Shown piece after piece: positions 46,742-56,311 of a stretch of DNA of 64,000 nt. Source of the stretch: Sinonovacula constricta (taxonomy: Eukaryota; Mollusca; Bivalvia; Cardiida; Solecurtidae); the NCBI GenBank assembly GCA_007844125.1, contig CM017560.1, positions 3,520,125 through 3,584,124 on the forward strand. Direction: 5' to 3'. The translations under genes were made by a program, and so were the position numbers. The notes under the pieces were generated by a model. It was not told where the DNA came from. It saw only the letters and a list, made by a program, of their open reading frames with translations, and did no database searches. Numbering within the stretch: position 1 is the first letter of the stretch; each line of letters starts with the position of its first letter.

Positions 46742-47359
46742 CTGAAAACAAAGCAACCCAACACAGATTGAAACAGTGTTGTAATGGTATGCGGGGTAAA
46801 ATGTTGGTTTTGCTCGGCTTTTTTTTCGTGACTATATTTCCTCGTTAGCATCAAGTATTATGCATATATACAGTAATGCCGACAATTTGAAGACAAATAT
46901 TAAGAACAGTTTGTTAAACAATAGAACGTGTTTATTTCGTAATGGTATAAATTTCATTATGTAAATGCTGCATACATTTGGATTTTTCAATTGTTATTTA
47001 GAACACGTTATGTACAAATTAAGGCACTTCCTAACTTTATTAAAGTAAGAGGATGGTAATGTTCAAATCACAAGCCAAGCAAAGTTAATTTGTGTTTTCT
47101 CTGAAAATGTTTAAAAATATAGGCCATTATACTTCCTTTAGTATAAACAAAATACTTAAAAAATACTTCGTTTTCGGTGGTAGATCAAATACACATATTT
47201 TGTCTTTAAGTTAAAACTGAGCAACATCTTATACAATAAAGGTAACGTCATTGCCTATAACCTTTCATAGTTCATAAACGACGCTGATCATAGCCGAACA
47301 ACGACACACACATAGCCCCAAACTATTAAAGCCAAGACCCACTCCTTACCATATTTCAC

Positions 47360-47608
47360 ATTCATTGTCGCCTTCAATAGTTGCTCCAAACGGTACAATA
47401 GTCCCATCTGGAGTGTAACAGGGACATTCCTCTTCATTGATACATACGCCGTTGTTGTCACGAACCATACCGTCCTTGCACTTACATCCGGGCACACACT
47501 CTACGTCATTGTCGTCACAGAACGAGCTCAACCGGAAGTCCTTGCAGGTAATCGTATGGCACACATTGGAACAGTTAGACCATTCTTCGTCATCACTGTC
47601 ACACACCT
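47360..47608 (-). CDS. TIL-like Cys-rich domain and VWFC-like start
   Basis: The exon reads VCDSDDEEWSNCSNVC, TCKDFRLSSFCDD, CVPGCKCKDGMVRDNNGVC and CPCYTPDGTIVPFGATIEGD. CKCxxGxxxxxxGxCxxxxxC is the TIL signature and CxCxxxDGxxxxxG opens a VWFC. The end is set at T/GTGAAATA (47360) to keep phase. The stronger TG/GTAAGG donor 10 nt downstream (47350) would change frame. Confidence 0.72.
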
Positions 47609-48070
47609 CTGTGGACAGTACGAATTGATTGTACAGTGGACTATCGTGAATTTTATATTCCGCGTAACACGAATGTTGCAGTTTTCGGTCTTTTTTTCTC
47701 CGATAACATTTTCAAATGATCAGCTCGTGTGTTGCATCGGTCAGATGCAATGGCTCTATGCAGCATGTGTTACCATTTAAGCTGGACTGTGTTTAGTAAT
47801 TTCCTGAGTTGGCTGTCCCTTTACATTTGTTTTCAATATTCTTATAAGTTGCATTTTAGAAATGGGTATACTAAAAATGTGCAAAATATAAATTTTTGTT
47901 TGAACATGCAATCAGTAAAAAAAATATCTATGTTAATATGTCAATTCGTTTAAAAACGTGTCTTTGTAATAATTATAAGTTTGGCTTATACCGCCAACAT
48001 GCCGCTGAATATTTAATCATAATTTTATTTAGCTACATGTATATGTCTAATACTTCCGGTTCAGGCCTAC

Positions 48071-48235
48071 CTTCCTCGCAGCCATCTGGCTGGCAGGCCT
48101 CCAGTTCGAGGGTGTCTCCGTCACAGTCGTTGTCATCACAGAACCTTGTCCTCAGTCTCATGCCGGGGATACACGGGTCGGTGCTGGTGCACGGGGTCCA
48201 GGGAGACCAAGTGGTCCACAGGGGTGGAGTGGTTG
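48071..48235 (-). CDS. Thrombospondin type 1 repeat 2
   Basis: Phase 1-1 exon encoding PPLWTTWSPWTPCTSTDPC, RLRTRFCDDNDCDGD and ACQPDGCEE. WxxWSxWxxC and the RxRxC core support TSP1. The central CxxxC spacing is longer than in the other five repeats. Confidence 0.83.
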
Positions 48236-49829
48236 CTGAAGCGGAGTGATACAGGTAAGTAATGTACCTACAAGTCATTTTTCTGTGAGTGAAATTAGTA
48301 TTACTGTATGGTTAAGCCTTCAGGATTTCATGTGGCATAACAAAACAAAAGTAGAAAACGATCACATAAATACAAGGTGTCACTGTTTCTTAGAATTGTG
48401 TTTTACAAATTTAATTCGGTTGGTTTGTCTTACATCCATGCTAATGTCGTCGATCTATTTACACAATACCCTTGTGATTGGGTATATTCATATACTTTTT
48501 TGGGGGGATTTTTTTTCCGAATTTTTGCTTAGTGACAAATGTTTACCTACTTCTAGAGCTATTTCTTTTATTTTATTTTCAGTGAAGGTTTAAACGCTTA
48601 AATGAGATCAGTCGGGCCGTTCAGGCTCGGCGTTCTTGACAACAGGGGAAAATGCATTATTTATAAGATGTGAAAGATGCACATTTTCTTAATAAAGGAT
48701 AAACTGAGTCTTCTATAACACATTTCTATGCGGTTTCAATCGGATATGTTGGTTAAAAAGGCTAAATTGACACACCTAATATCATTTTCTTCGCCATCTG
48801 TATTAATGTCGTAAAAAGTAACCTTTATCATCAAGCGAAACGCTATCTTCAAGCATATTATTTTACTCACAGAACAAGAAACTGACTCTTCTGAGATCTA
48901 AGTACCGTCTTAGACTGTCGATTCTTGACACTTATATAAGAGAGTCACGAAACGCAATTAGCCTATGATGGGAGCTAGACCTTCTGCAACTTTGCATTCT
49001 TCCGTTTTTGTTTACTACATCTGTGATGGCAACTTGCATTGTTAACATCGACATACTTTGTTTCTTTTGTTAAATGAGAGCCCGCTTGTTGCTACGAATT
49101 CGTATTAATGCTTGCTACCTTTTTAAAATTGGAAGCTACACTTTATTCTTGCAAGCTGTACTGTTAAAAGCTGAAAAATATTTTTTCTCTGAAAAATGTC
49201 TCTCAGACTAGGTATGTTATTGCCTGCTATACTATCATCCTCATAAACTGGTTTCCAGAAGAAGATCCGATCTCCAGAGCGGTGCCAACAAAACAAATAA
49301 AGTTATTGTTCGTAAAATCGTAAAATACAACAGTTCTAGCTTTGTTATCTCCCTTATGACCCTCAAACATATATTTTCTCTCGAAATAACTATTATGGTT
49401 GCCTTGCCCGAGTTGTTTTCTTTCGAAGTACTTTGCAAGACGTTTAAGACTAATGCCCCTTTTAAAGCAAGAACGCCATACTGTTGTTAATTTTTGTTAT
49501 TGACAGCAAAGTGATAAATAGGATTGCTACTGACACGACCTCTTCATAAATATTACGTTATACATCAAGTGATCTGGAACGGAACTGTTTACGAAGGAAG
49601 GTATCCAAATGTCAAAAAAATTGTGTACAGTAAATAAAACGTTACTATGGGAAATAAATGTTCTTTCATGAAAATACACGAAGTGCCTGACTGACTCTAT
49701 CGTCCCCCAACGGTGAAAACACAGTGTAATTAAAATAGATATCTAGAGTACTGTCATTTCGTATAAAAAGATAATAAACCCTCATCACTTGGTCCATAGA
49801 CATTTAGTTACATGCGTATATGTACTTAC

Positions 49830-49979
49830 TGGTACACGGATCAATGTTGCAGTCTCTTGCATCATACGTCAGCATATCACATGTGACGTCACCAATGACC
49901 TCTCGAGTTCTTGTGCTAATACCGACGTCACATTCCTTGGAGCATTGGGTCCATTCAGACCATTCAGTGAAGACGCATT
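49830..49979 (-). CDS. Thrombospondin type 1 repeat 1
   Basis: Phase 1-1 exon encoding ECVFTEWSEWTQCSKECDVG, STRTRE and CNIDPCT. This is the first of six TSP1 repeats, directly following the Cys-linker exon. Its WSxWxxCSxxC core is intact. Confidence 0.86.
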
Positions 49980-50423
49980 CTGGAACACAGAGTGAAAAAG
50001 AATAAACTAGTCTAAGATACGTACGACTATGGACTGTACATTAAAAATAACAACAAGTGTTGTCGGAGGGATCAAGACGCAAGGAGTATGCTAGTAAATG
50101 TAAGTTCATAATGATATTCACAACTGAGGACTGTGACAAGCATTTGCATGAACTAAAGCAGAGATATTGCATTAGGATAAGTTGTTTTACGTATAGTAGA
50201 AAAGACATTGCGTTTATGAAATGTCTACACTGAATTATGTTAAAACGCGCCTGTAATTAAATATGGCTCATTTTAATATACGTATATGCTTGTATATGAT
50301 CTAGATGTTTTCTATCCTGGACAGACATACAAACATAAACAGTATCATGTTAATTCATTCAAATGAAGAAATTCATCATCAGATATCAACACATGGTTAC
50401 ATATCTACCAATTTAAGACCCAC

Positions 50424-50473
50424 CTGTGCAAGTTTCTTCTTCTAAGCACTGTATTTCCATATCAACACAGGTG
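50424..50473 (-). CDS. Short Cys-rich linker exon
   Basis: A 50-nt exon reads TCVDMEIQCLEEETC and joins the EF-hand exon (phase 2) to TSP1 repeat 1 (phase 1). Three cysteines in 15 residues suggest a disulfide-stabilised hinge; I recognise no family. Confidence 0.7.
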
Positions 50474-50815
50474 CTGAAATACAACGAAATGTATAGACTA
50501 GAGAGAATTCAGTAAAAACAAACATGTTTAGATAGATGGTGACATGACAGTCACATTCATTGCTAATGTGTGTTTGTATTTCTAATTTAGATTATTTTAG
50601 TTATAAACCTTTTTTCTCTCAAAAGACTGGTAAATGGCTCTACACATGGAAAATGAAGCTGTAAATACATACCAATATTCATATCAATTTTCCCACAAGT
50701 ACTCACGAAATCGAGTATGTTTAGATAAAACGGTTGTTTTAAATTATAATTTAAAAAAATCCAACCAGACTTAATTTACACTAAGAACACAATGAATATA
50801 TCGCAGCATGCATAC

Positions 50816-50993
50816 CAGTTCTTGCAGAGGATGTGGACCACGGCGTCGGCAGGAATATTATCATTGATGTAGAACGATTCTTCTGAGATGGAGAAGGCAT
50901 TGTCGCCATCTATGTCAATGTAGCCGATCCTGTCCTGGCTTGGAACGTCATCAAACAGTCGCTCAAAAATGGCGTCAGTGAAAATACAGACAC
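50816..50993 (-). CDS. EF-hand-containing exon
   Basis: The exon begins VCIFTDAIFERLFDDVPS and contains YIDIDGDNAFSISEESFYI. DIDGDNAFSISE matches a canonical 12-residue EF-hand loop: acidic residues at 1, 3 and 5, Ser at 9, Phe at the position 8 hydrophobic, Glu at 12. It is flanked by predicted helices, and a C-terminal HILCKN follows. Only one loop is seen; an extracellular calcium-binding role is inferred. Phase 1 in, phase 2 out. Confidence 0.8.
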
Positions 50994-51252
50994 CTAGTGT
51001 TGATAGGGGTATAAAATCTTGGTTAGTTTACTTGAAATCTGTGTACGAAAGGACAATACAATTTCACCATATTAAGAAAGCATGTCAAATAAAATTTTAG
51101 AGAAACGGCAAAGAAAAATGAGGACACCGCCATATAGGTCCTACTGTTTTTTTCAGTCTGTCATGAGTTTAGTAATTCTTTTGAATTAAATTTCTGTACA
51201 CTGTATACACCAACAAGTAAATCTACAATACGTAAATCAACCCAAGAAATAC

Positions 51253-51457
51253 CTGGAGTGGTAGCGGATGGAGTAGTGGAGGTAGGTGTGGTTGTTGTTT
51301 CAGGGATAGGCTGAGAACAAGACTCTACAATCAACCCTCGTACCATACGGTTGTTGATGTCTGGATTGACAGTGAAGTCAAACCTAAGTCGTGCTCCAGC
51401 TTGACCGTCGAAGTTGACAAAAATGTTCTTAAAGGCCCGTGGTGTAGTGATAGGATA
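51253..51457 (-). CDS. Module exon E1 with short Thr-rich linker
   Basis: The exon reads YPITTPRAF, VNFDGQAGARLRFDFTV and GLIVESC, then a Thr/Pro/Ser linker (PETTTTPTSTTPSATTPG). It is homologous to E2 and E3 (YP at the start, D/N-G-x-A/G-G core, E-A/S-C end). The linker is about 20 residues versus ~80 in E2 and ~890 in E3. Phase 0 in, phase 1 out. Confidence 0.78.
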
Positions 51458-51761
51458 CTGGAAGAAAACAACACACAAATCATCTAATCATAATTATCTG
51501 CTTTCGTTACCAACGATACCAATAATGTTAAGCGATGAATTTAAGGATATATTTATGTTATTTACGATCGTAACAGAAGTACCCTTCGTACTAAACAAAC
51601 AAACCATACAAACAGCAAAAGCAACAAATAGCAACAAAGACAACAAAAGGAGAAAACTATTTAATATGTGCAACACACTTAAAGATAAGCCAATATAACG
51701 TTTCAAAAGGCAATATTTAATACACTTTGAATACCTCTTTGTTGTTACTAATGGCACGTAC

Positions 51762-52030
51762 CTCTCTGCTATCAACAATTGTACCATCGTTTTGCTCAAG
51801 GTAGATGTTGACAATATCGAAACCCTTTGTTGTCAAGGTGACAGCAAACACCTCTGTATAGTTCTTGCCCGTGTCGGCCATTATGGCGATGGTTCCCTCT
51901 TCCCCTGTCAGGTCTGGGATCCAGCCGTTCTCGGGCGCCATATTGAAGGCATCGATAAGGGAAGTTGACTCGCTTGTGACGCCAGAGCTCAAAATTACGG
52001 TGTTTTCGGTAAGTGGTTCAAGGCAAATTT
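51762..52030 (-). CDS. Fused module exon C-D, copy 1
   Basis: One 269-nt exon corresponds to the separate C (63 nt) and D (212 nt) exons of the other two copies. It starts ICLEPLTENTVILSSG and continues SLIDAFNMAPENGWIP, GEEGTIAIMADTG and VNIYLEQNDGTIVDSRE. The IVDSRE end aligns with QVDKRR and LVDKRK of D2 and D3. Phase 1 in, phase 0 out, as for C+D elsewhere. Confidence 0.78.
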
Positions 52031-52335
52031 CTGAAATTTACACACATTTTAGGCAAGCTGATATGAAATACATTTGATATTTACGAACATAATTTTTTAA
52101 CAAACATTCAACAAGCATAAATTTTCTAGATAATAAGTGGTTAATTACTGTGCACATGTATGATTGTTTGTATAGGTTACATTATTTAATTGACACATTG
52201 CCGTTATCCTCTTATACCGATGGCCACGATCTAATAACCGTTTTTTACTTCCGCAATTAAGTGTTCATAAATTAAAACTAATAAGCGCGCGTCTTTATTG
52301 ATTCATAGGTCATGTGAGTAATAAACCGAACATAC

Positions 52336-52495
52336 CTTCAGGTTCGTAACAAGCATCCACAGAGAGACTGCTGACTGTTATGGCGTCTGTGACTCCGGTC
52401 ACACGGCGCAGAGTAATTTCAACAAGGTAGGCCTCATTACGTCCCTCAGGTACGTAGAAAGTTACTAGTTCTAGGTCAGTGATATCCGTCTGTGT
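52336..52495 (-). CDS. Module exon B1
   Basis: Encodes TQTDITDLELVTFYVPEG, AYLVEITLRRVTG and SSLSVDACYEPE. It aligns with B2 and B3 (xxxDIADNExVxVPM, ExxIKACYEGE). The ACYE(G/P)E end is the closing Cys of the A-B module. Phase 0 in, phase 1 out. Confidence 0.78.
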
Positions 52496-53062
52496 CTGTG
52501 AAATAAATAAGATGCAAGCTTATTATTTTAGGCTTCTAAATACTCCTTGATAAAGTTTAGGCAAATAGAGTAGACTCAAAACAGCCATCTTCCATTGGGA
52601 CTGGGATCAGGATCGACACTTTCTGCTTTCTAGGAATATGTTAAGTCGCATGAAGTTGTAAGCAAATAACTAAGAATTAAATGTCGGGGAATGTTAAATG
52701 GAGCGTTCAAAGGGTTAAAAACCAAAGCAGTTTCAATTAGTACTGATTACAGATATGGATAATAATAGACAATTATAAGTTTTAAATTTATATGTAGCAT
52801 CAATTTTGAGACAGAAATTATGAAATATATAAGTAACACATTTTGTTGTTTTTTTAACGCGAACTTAACATAACTGTAGTCTTATCTACATTTAAACTAC
52901 TTTTAAGTTATTGTTAATACATTTTAAAAATGAAACTTATTCACACCACCCCTGAAATATTGTAGGTTAGACGATGTGATAACGAAAACTCTTTACAACG
53001 ATCGTCGTCTATGTATAAATGTCACTGATAATTGTTAAAGACATCAAACAAATTACTCGTAC

Positions 53063-53334
53063 CTCTTGATGAATAGGCAAAAGTCCTTCGTCTGGAATGA
53101 TCTTTATAGTAGCTGATGCCACATTTTCAGTAGCAAAAGAGACACTGTAAATTTCTGGCGACATTTCGGAGAAGATCTCGAGAGTCAAAGTTTCACGGCC
53201 AGCAAATTCGGAGGCAGAATATGAGTTCTCCGACCCCAGCAGGGCTTGTCTCGGCTCAAGCGCAAATCCGGTTGAGGATGACTTGACTCGAATATCGTTA
53301 GACGCAACTCCTATCGTGGCATTCTCGCAGATAT
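53063..53334 (-). CDS. Module exon A2
   Basis: Encodes ICENATIGVASNDIRV, EPRQALLGSENSYSAS, TLTLEIFSEM and PDEGLLPIHQE. The QALLGS motif is shared with A3 (SQALLGSGSD). The alternating hydrophobic pattern suggests beta-strands. Together with B1 it makes a ~140-residue Cys-bounded module. Phase 1 in, phase 0 out. Confidence 0.77.
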
Positions 53335-53609
53335 CTGTTGAAATTAATTTTGGTATATTACTATCATTTGCATCGCGGCCCCTGATCTATTTTAAAGAAA
53401 ATATATTAACGCATTTGAAATGATCGCAAAAACGAGCAAACTTAACAGTTTTGAATAATCTATCACTATTTATTCGAAAATTGTGTACTGTCATTAAATA
53501 TAGTTTAAAGATGAAGTATTGACCTATATTGAACTTGGATGATTCTAAACACAAACGATGGCAAAGTATTTATTAACTGGTTTACATGTTTACATACAAT
53601 TACACTTAC

Positions 53610-53988
53610 GCGGTGTTGTAGTTGACGCTTGTGAAGATGAAGAGACATTACTTCCAGATGAAACTGGTAGTGTTTTAGATGACAACGTGACTGACAGTGT
53701 TGAAAACGGCGTCGTTCTGCCTGATGACACTGAGAATGAACCTACACCTGAACTAACAGATGTGGAGACCTTTCCGGAGGTGAAAGAAGCAGCAGATGTG
53801 GAAACAACACCAGAAGAGATTGACGATAGAATCGGTGTAGTGGTCTGAAGATGTGTACATGCTTCAATAAGGAGGTCAGAGACTCTAAGTATGTACCCTT
53901 CCCGCACAGGAACACTGATCTGAAGGAAACTGCCAGCCTCGCCGTTGTAGTTGTCCACAATAGTTTGGAGACTCTGGCGAATAGGGTA
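53610..53988 (-). CDS. Module exon E2 with Ser/Thr-rich linker
   Basis: Starts YPIRQSLQTIVDNYNGEAGS, ends the folded part at LLIEACTH, then continues as ~80 residues rich in Ser, Thr, Val and Gly (for example SSISSGVVSTSAASFTSG). The linker looks like a short O-glycosylation region related to the big mucin exon. Phase 0 in, phase 1 out at C/GTAAGT. Confidence 0.82.
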
Positions 53989-54326
53989 CTGAAATAGGAA
54001 TTGATATCAGTCAGGTGTTTTATCGTCGCGTTTTACTTTACTCTGCCATTTTAGTCCTGCATGTTTAACAATATTTGTTAATCTCACTTAATAATTCAAG
54101 AGAAGTGATATGGCTTGCAATTTTAGATGTCTTTTAACATTAAAGATTGCAGTAGAATTATAAATTAATTTAAATAGAAAAAAGTTTGAATCGTTCAATT
54201 GGGTCATCTTTATTCTGTTGGTTTTTGTTTTGTAATTTATTCACAATTATAACGTAACCACAATAAGAGAAACGGCAAAAAACATATATATGATGCCAAA
54301 ATACCAGATAGCACATTTGAACATAC

Positions 54327-54538
54327 CCTTCTCTTGTCCACCTGTGTCATGTTTTTGTCACGAATGTAAAAGTACACGCTGTCCCCGACTTCAGCATTTT
54401 TCAAGGTGACTCTGATGTCATACAGTTCTGATTCAAACAAATCAGTGGATCCGAGTTCAACCGTAATCATGACGTTGTTATTTTCGTCAGCTTCCGGTTT
54501 ATATCCAGTGCTTGCAAGAGCGTCTTGAGGAACCGTGC
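54327..54538 (-). CDS. Module exon D2
   Basis: Encodes GTVPQDALASTGYKPEADEN, LYDIRVTLKNAEVGDSVYF and DKNMTQVDKRR. It is identical in length (212 nt) to D3 and clearly homologous to it. Predicted beta-rich. Phase 1 in, phase 0 out. Confidence 0.83.
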
Positions 54539-54919
54539 CTGTTATAAAAACATAGGTTTTATATTCAATCATATAAAGTAATGATCATGCATTTTAACAC
54601 CCACTATTCTTTGTGTAAGTAGTTAACAGTAGTTTAAATTTTCAACATTCAACATAATGAAAGCTTTAAAAGCAAACACATCTTAATAATCTGACCTTAA
54701 GCAGTTCCTAAACATAATGCTTCAAACTATTAAATTAAAAAAATAATGAAAATGTTAAGTAATCTAGCATATGCTTATATTCTGATTATGTACTGTATAT
54801 TTAAAATCTTCGTATTTCCATTTGCTTTTAACATAATTGTCGACCTGGGTATCAACTATATTGATCTAACACTATGCCAGCTTTTATATGGGATATTTGT
54901 AGAAAGGTTAGCTTAATAC

Positions 54920-54982
54920 CTTGTTGGCCCTCGGGTCCGGATATCTTTACCTCATTCAAAGTCAGGTTGTGGACACAGACAC
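54920..54982 (-). CDS. Module exon C2
   Basis: A 63-nt phase 1-1 exon reads VCVHNLTLNEVKISGPEGQQ. It carries the opening Cys of the C-D-E module and an NLT N-glycosylation sequon. The same length and nearly the same peptide appear in C3. Confidence 0.82.
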
Positions 54983-55290
54983 CTGTTACAACGTATAAGA
55001 TACAGATTAACACGATAAACCCAATAACCAAACAAACAAACAAACAGATAAACATGACAGTACAGTGTATCAACAGAAACAAGATATCAACATCGTCAAC
55101 AATGAAACGTGAAACACAAATTAGACCCGCTTTTTAGTGAGAAATGGTATTAACCGTATTTCATAATAAACTAAATTAAGTCGGTTGTAAAAGGTCATTG
55201 AAGCTTATGTTACTTGTTGAAATCTTGCCGACTAAAATTAAATGTTATCTATCTGTAAGATAGTTAACTTAAATACGAATAAGGACTTAC

Positions 55291-55447
55291 GTTCACCCTC
55301 GTAGCAGGCTTTTATAAGAAGCTCAGACACCGACGGGTTATTTAAAAGAGGCTCGCCAACCCGCTTGCTAACGGTTATCTTCATCACATTTCCGTCGGCA
55401 TTCATAGGTACAATCACTACATCGTTGTCGGCTATGCCGGTGACCAT
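55291..55447 (-). CDS. Module exon B2
   Basis: Encodes MVTGIADNDVVIVPMNADGN, MKITVSKRVGEPLLNNPS and LLIKACYEGE. It is 157 nt, exactly as B3, with high similarity. The first Met is internal to the protein: the exon follows a phase-0 acceptor. Confidence 0.84.
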
Positions 55448-55601
55448 CTATCACAAAGAACCAAGGCATTTCTAAGATATTTAAGTTTCACAATACATAA
55501 TACAGATAGAAAACGAGACAAGAAGACAAATATGTCAGGAACACGTTAACAGAGATTTCGATAACTAGCATTATACACTTTAAACTATCAATAATGCTAA
55601 C

Positions 55602-55894
55602 CTTTGAAAAAACTGGTTCCACATCAGCGAGTGATTCATAAACCTTCACATTGATTTTTTCTGCGTAAACGAGCTTCATTTCCACTTCTCGTAATGTAGC
55701 AGTCTCATTGATCTGAAGTTCAAAGATCAGTGTAAGCTTTGTGGCGCCATCGGGAAACTCGAAGTCTGAGCCTGAGCCAAGCAGCGCCTGTGATGTCGGC
55801 GATCTTGGTCGCTGGCCGTTGCCGCCAATTACGTACTCGAAATCATCCATTAACACGTCAGTGTCGATATCAATGGGACGAGCGACACAGATAT
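55602..55894 (-). CDS. Module exon A3
   Basis: Encodes ICVARPIDIDTDVLMDDFEY, SPTSQALLGSGSDFEFPDG, LTLIFELQINET and a final EPVFSK. It carries the opening Cys of an A-B module and shares QALLGS with A2. Phase 1 in (split His codon shared with the mucin exon), phase 0 out at AAG/GTTAGC. Confidence 0.78.
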
Positions 55895-56311
55895 CTATAA
55901 AAAAGCAATTTGTCACATTTAAATATGTGATTTAATAGTATGAAGGCCCACAAAAACGCACATATGGTTGATAATATATGAATATCACACTTTATTTTTC
56001 GCAGAAAAAATTCAAATTACATTTTTTCTACATTCAAACATAATATAAACGTAATAAGTATTTTGTTTACAATATCAGTTTAACAGAAATAACAATTTGA
56101 TTATTGTAAATTTAAAAAAATACTTTGGTTACCGTGAAAGCAAATTAACAATGTGTTCATCAACTAAGTATGAAAAGTAATCTAAATATTGTGATAAGAA
56201 TGGCTGATGTTAAGTACGATTAATGTATCACATTCTTATTACATACAATTAATACAGGCAAAACGACTTTTAAAGGTTTTTATAAAGAAACTACAAAAGA
56301 TTTAGACTCAC

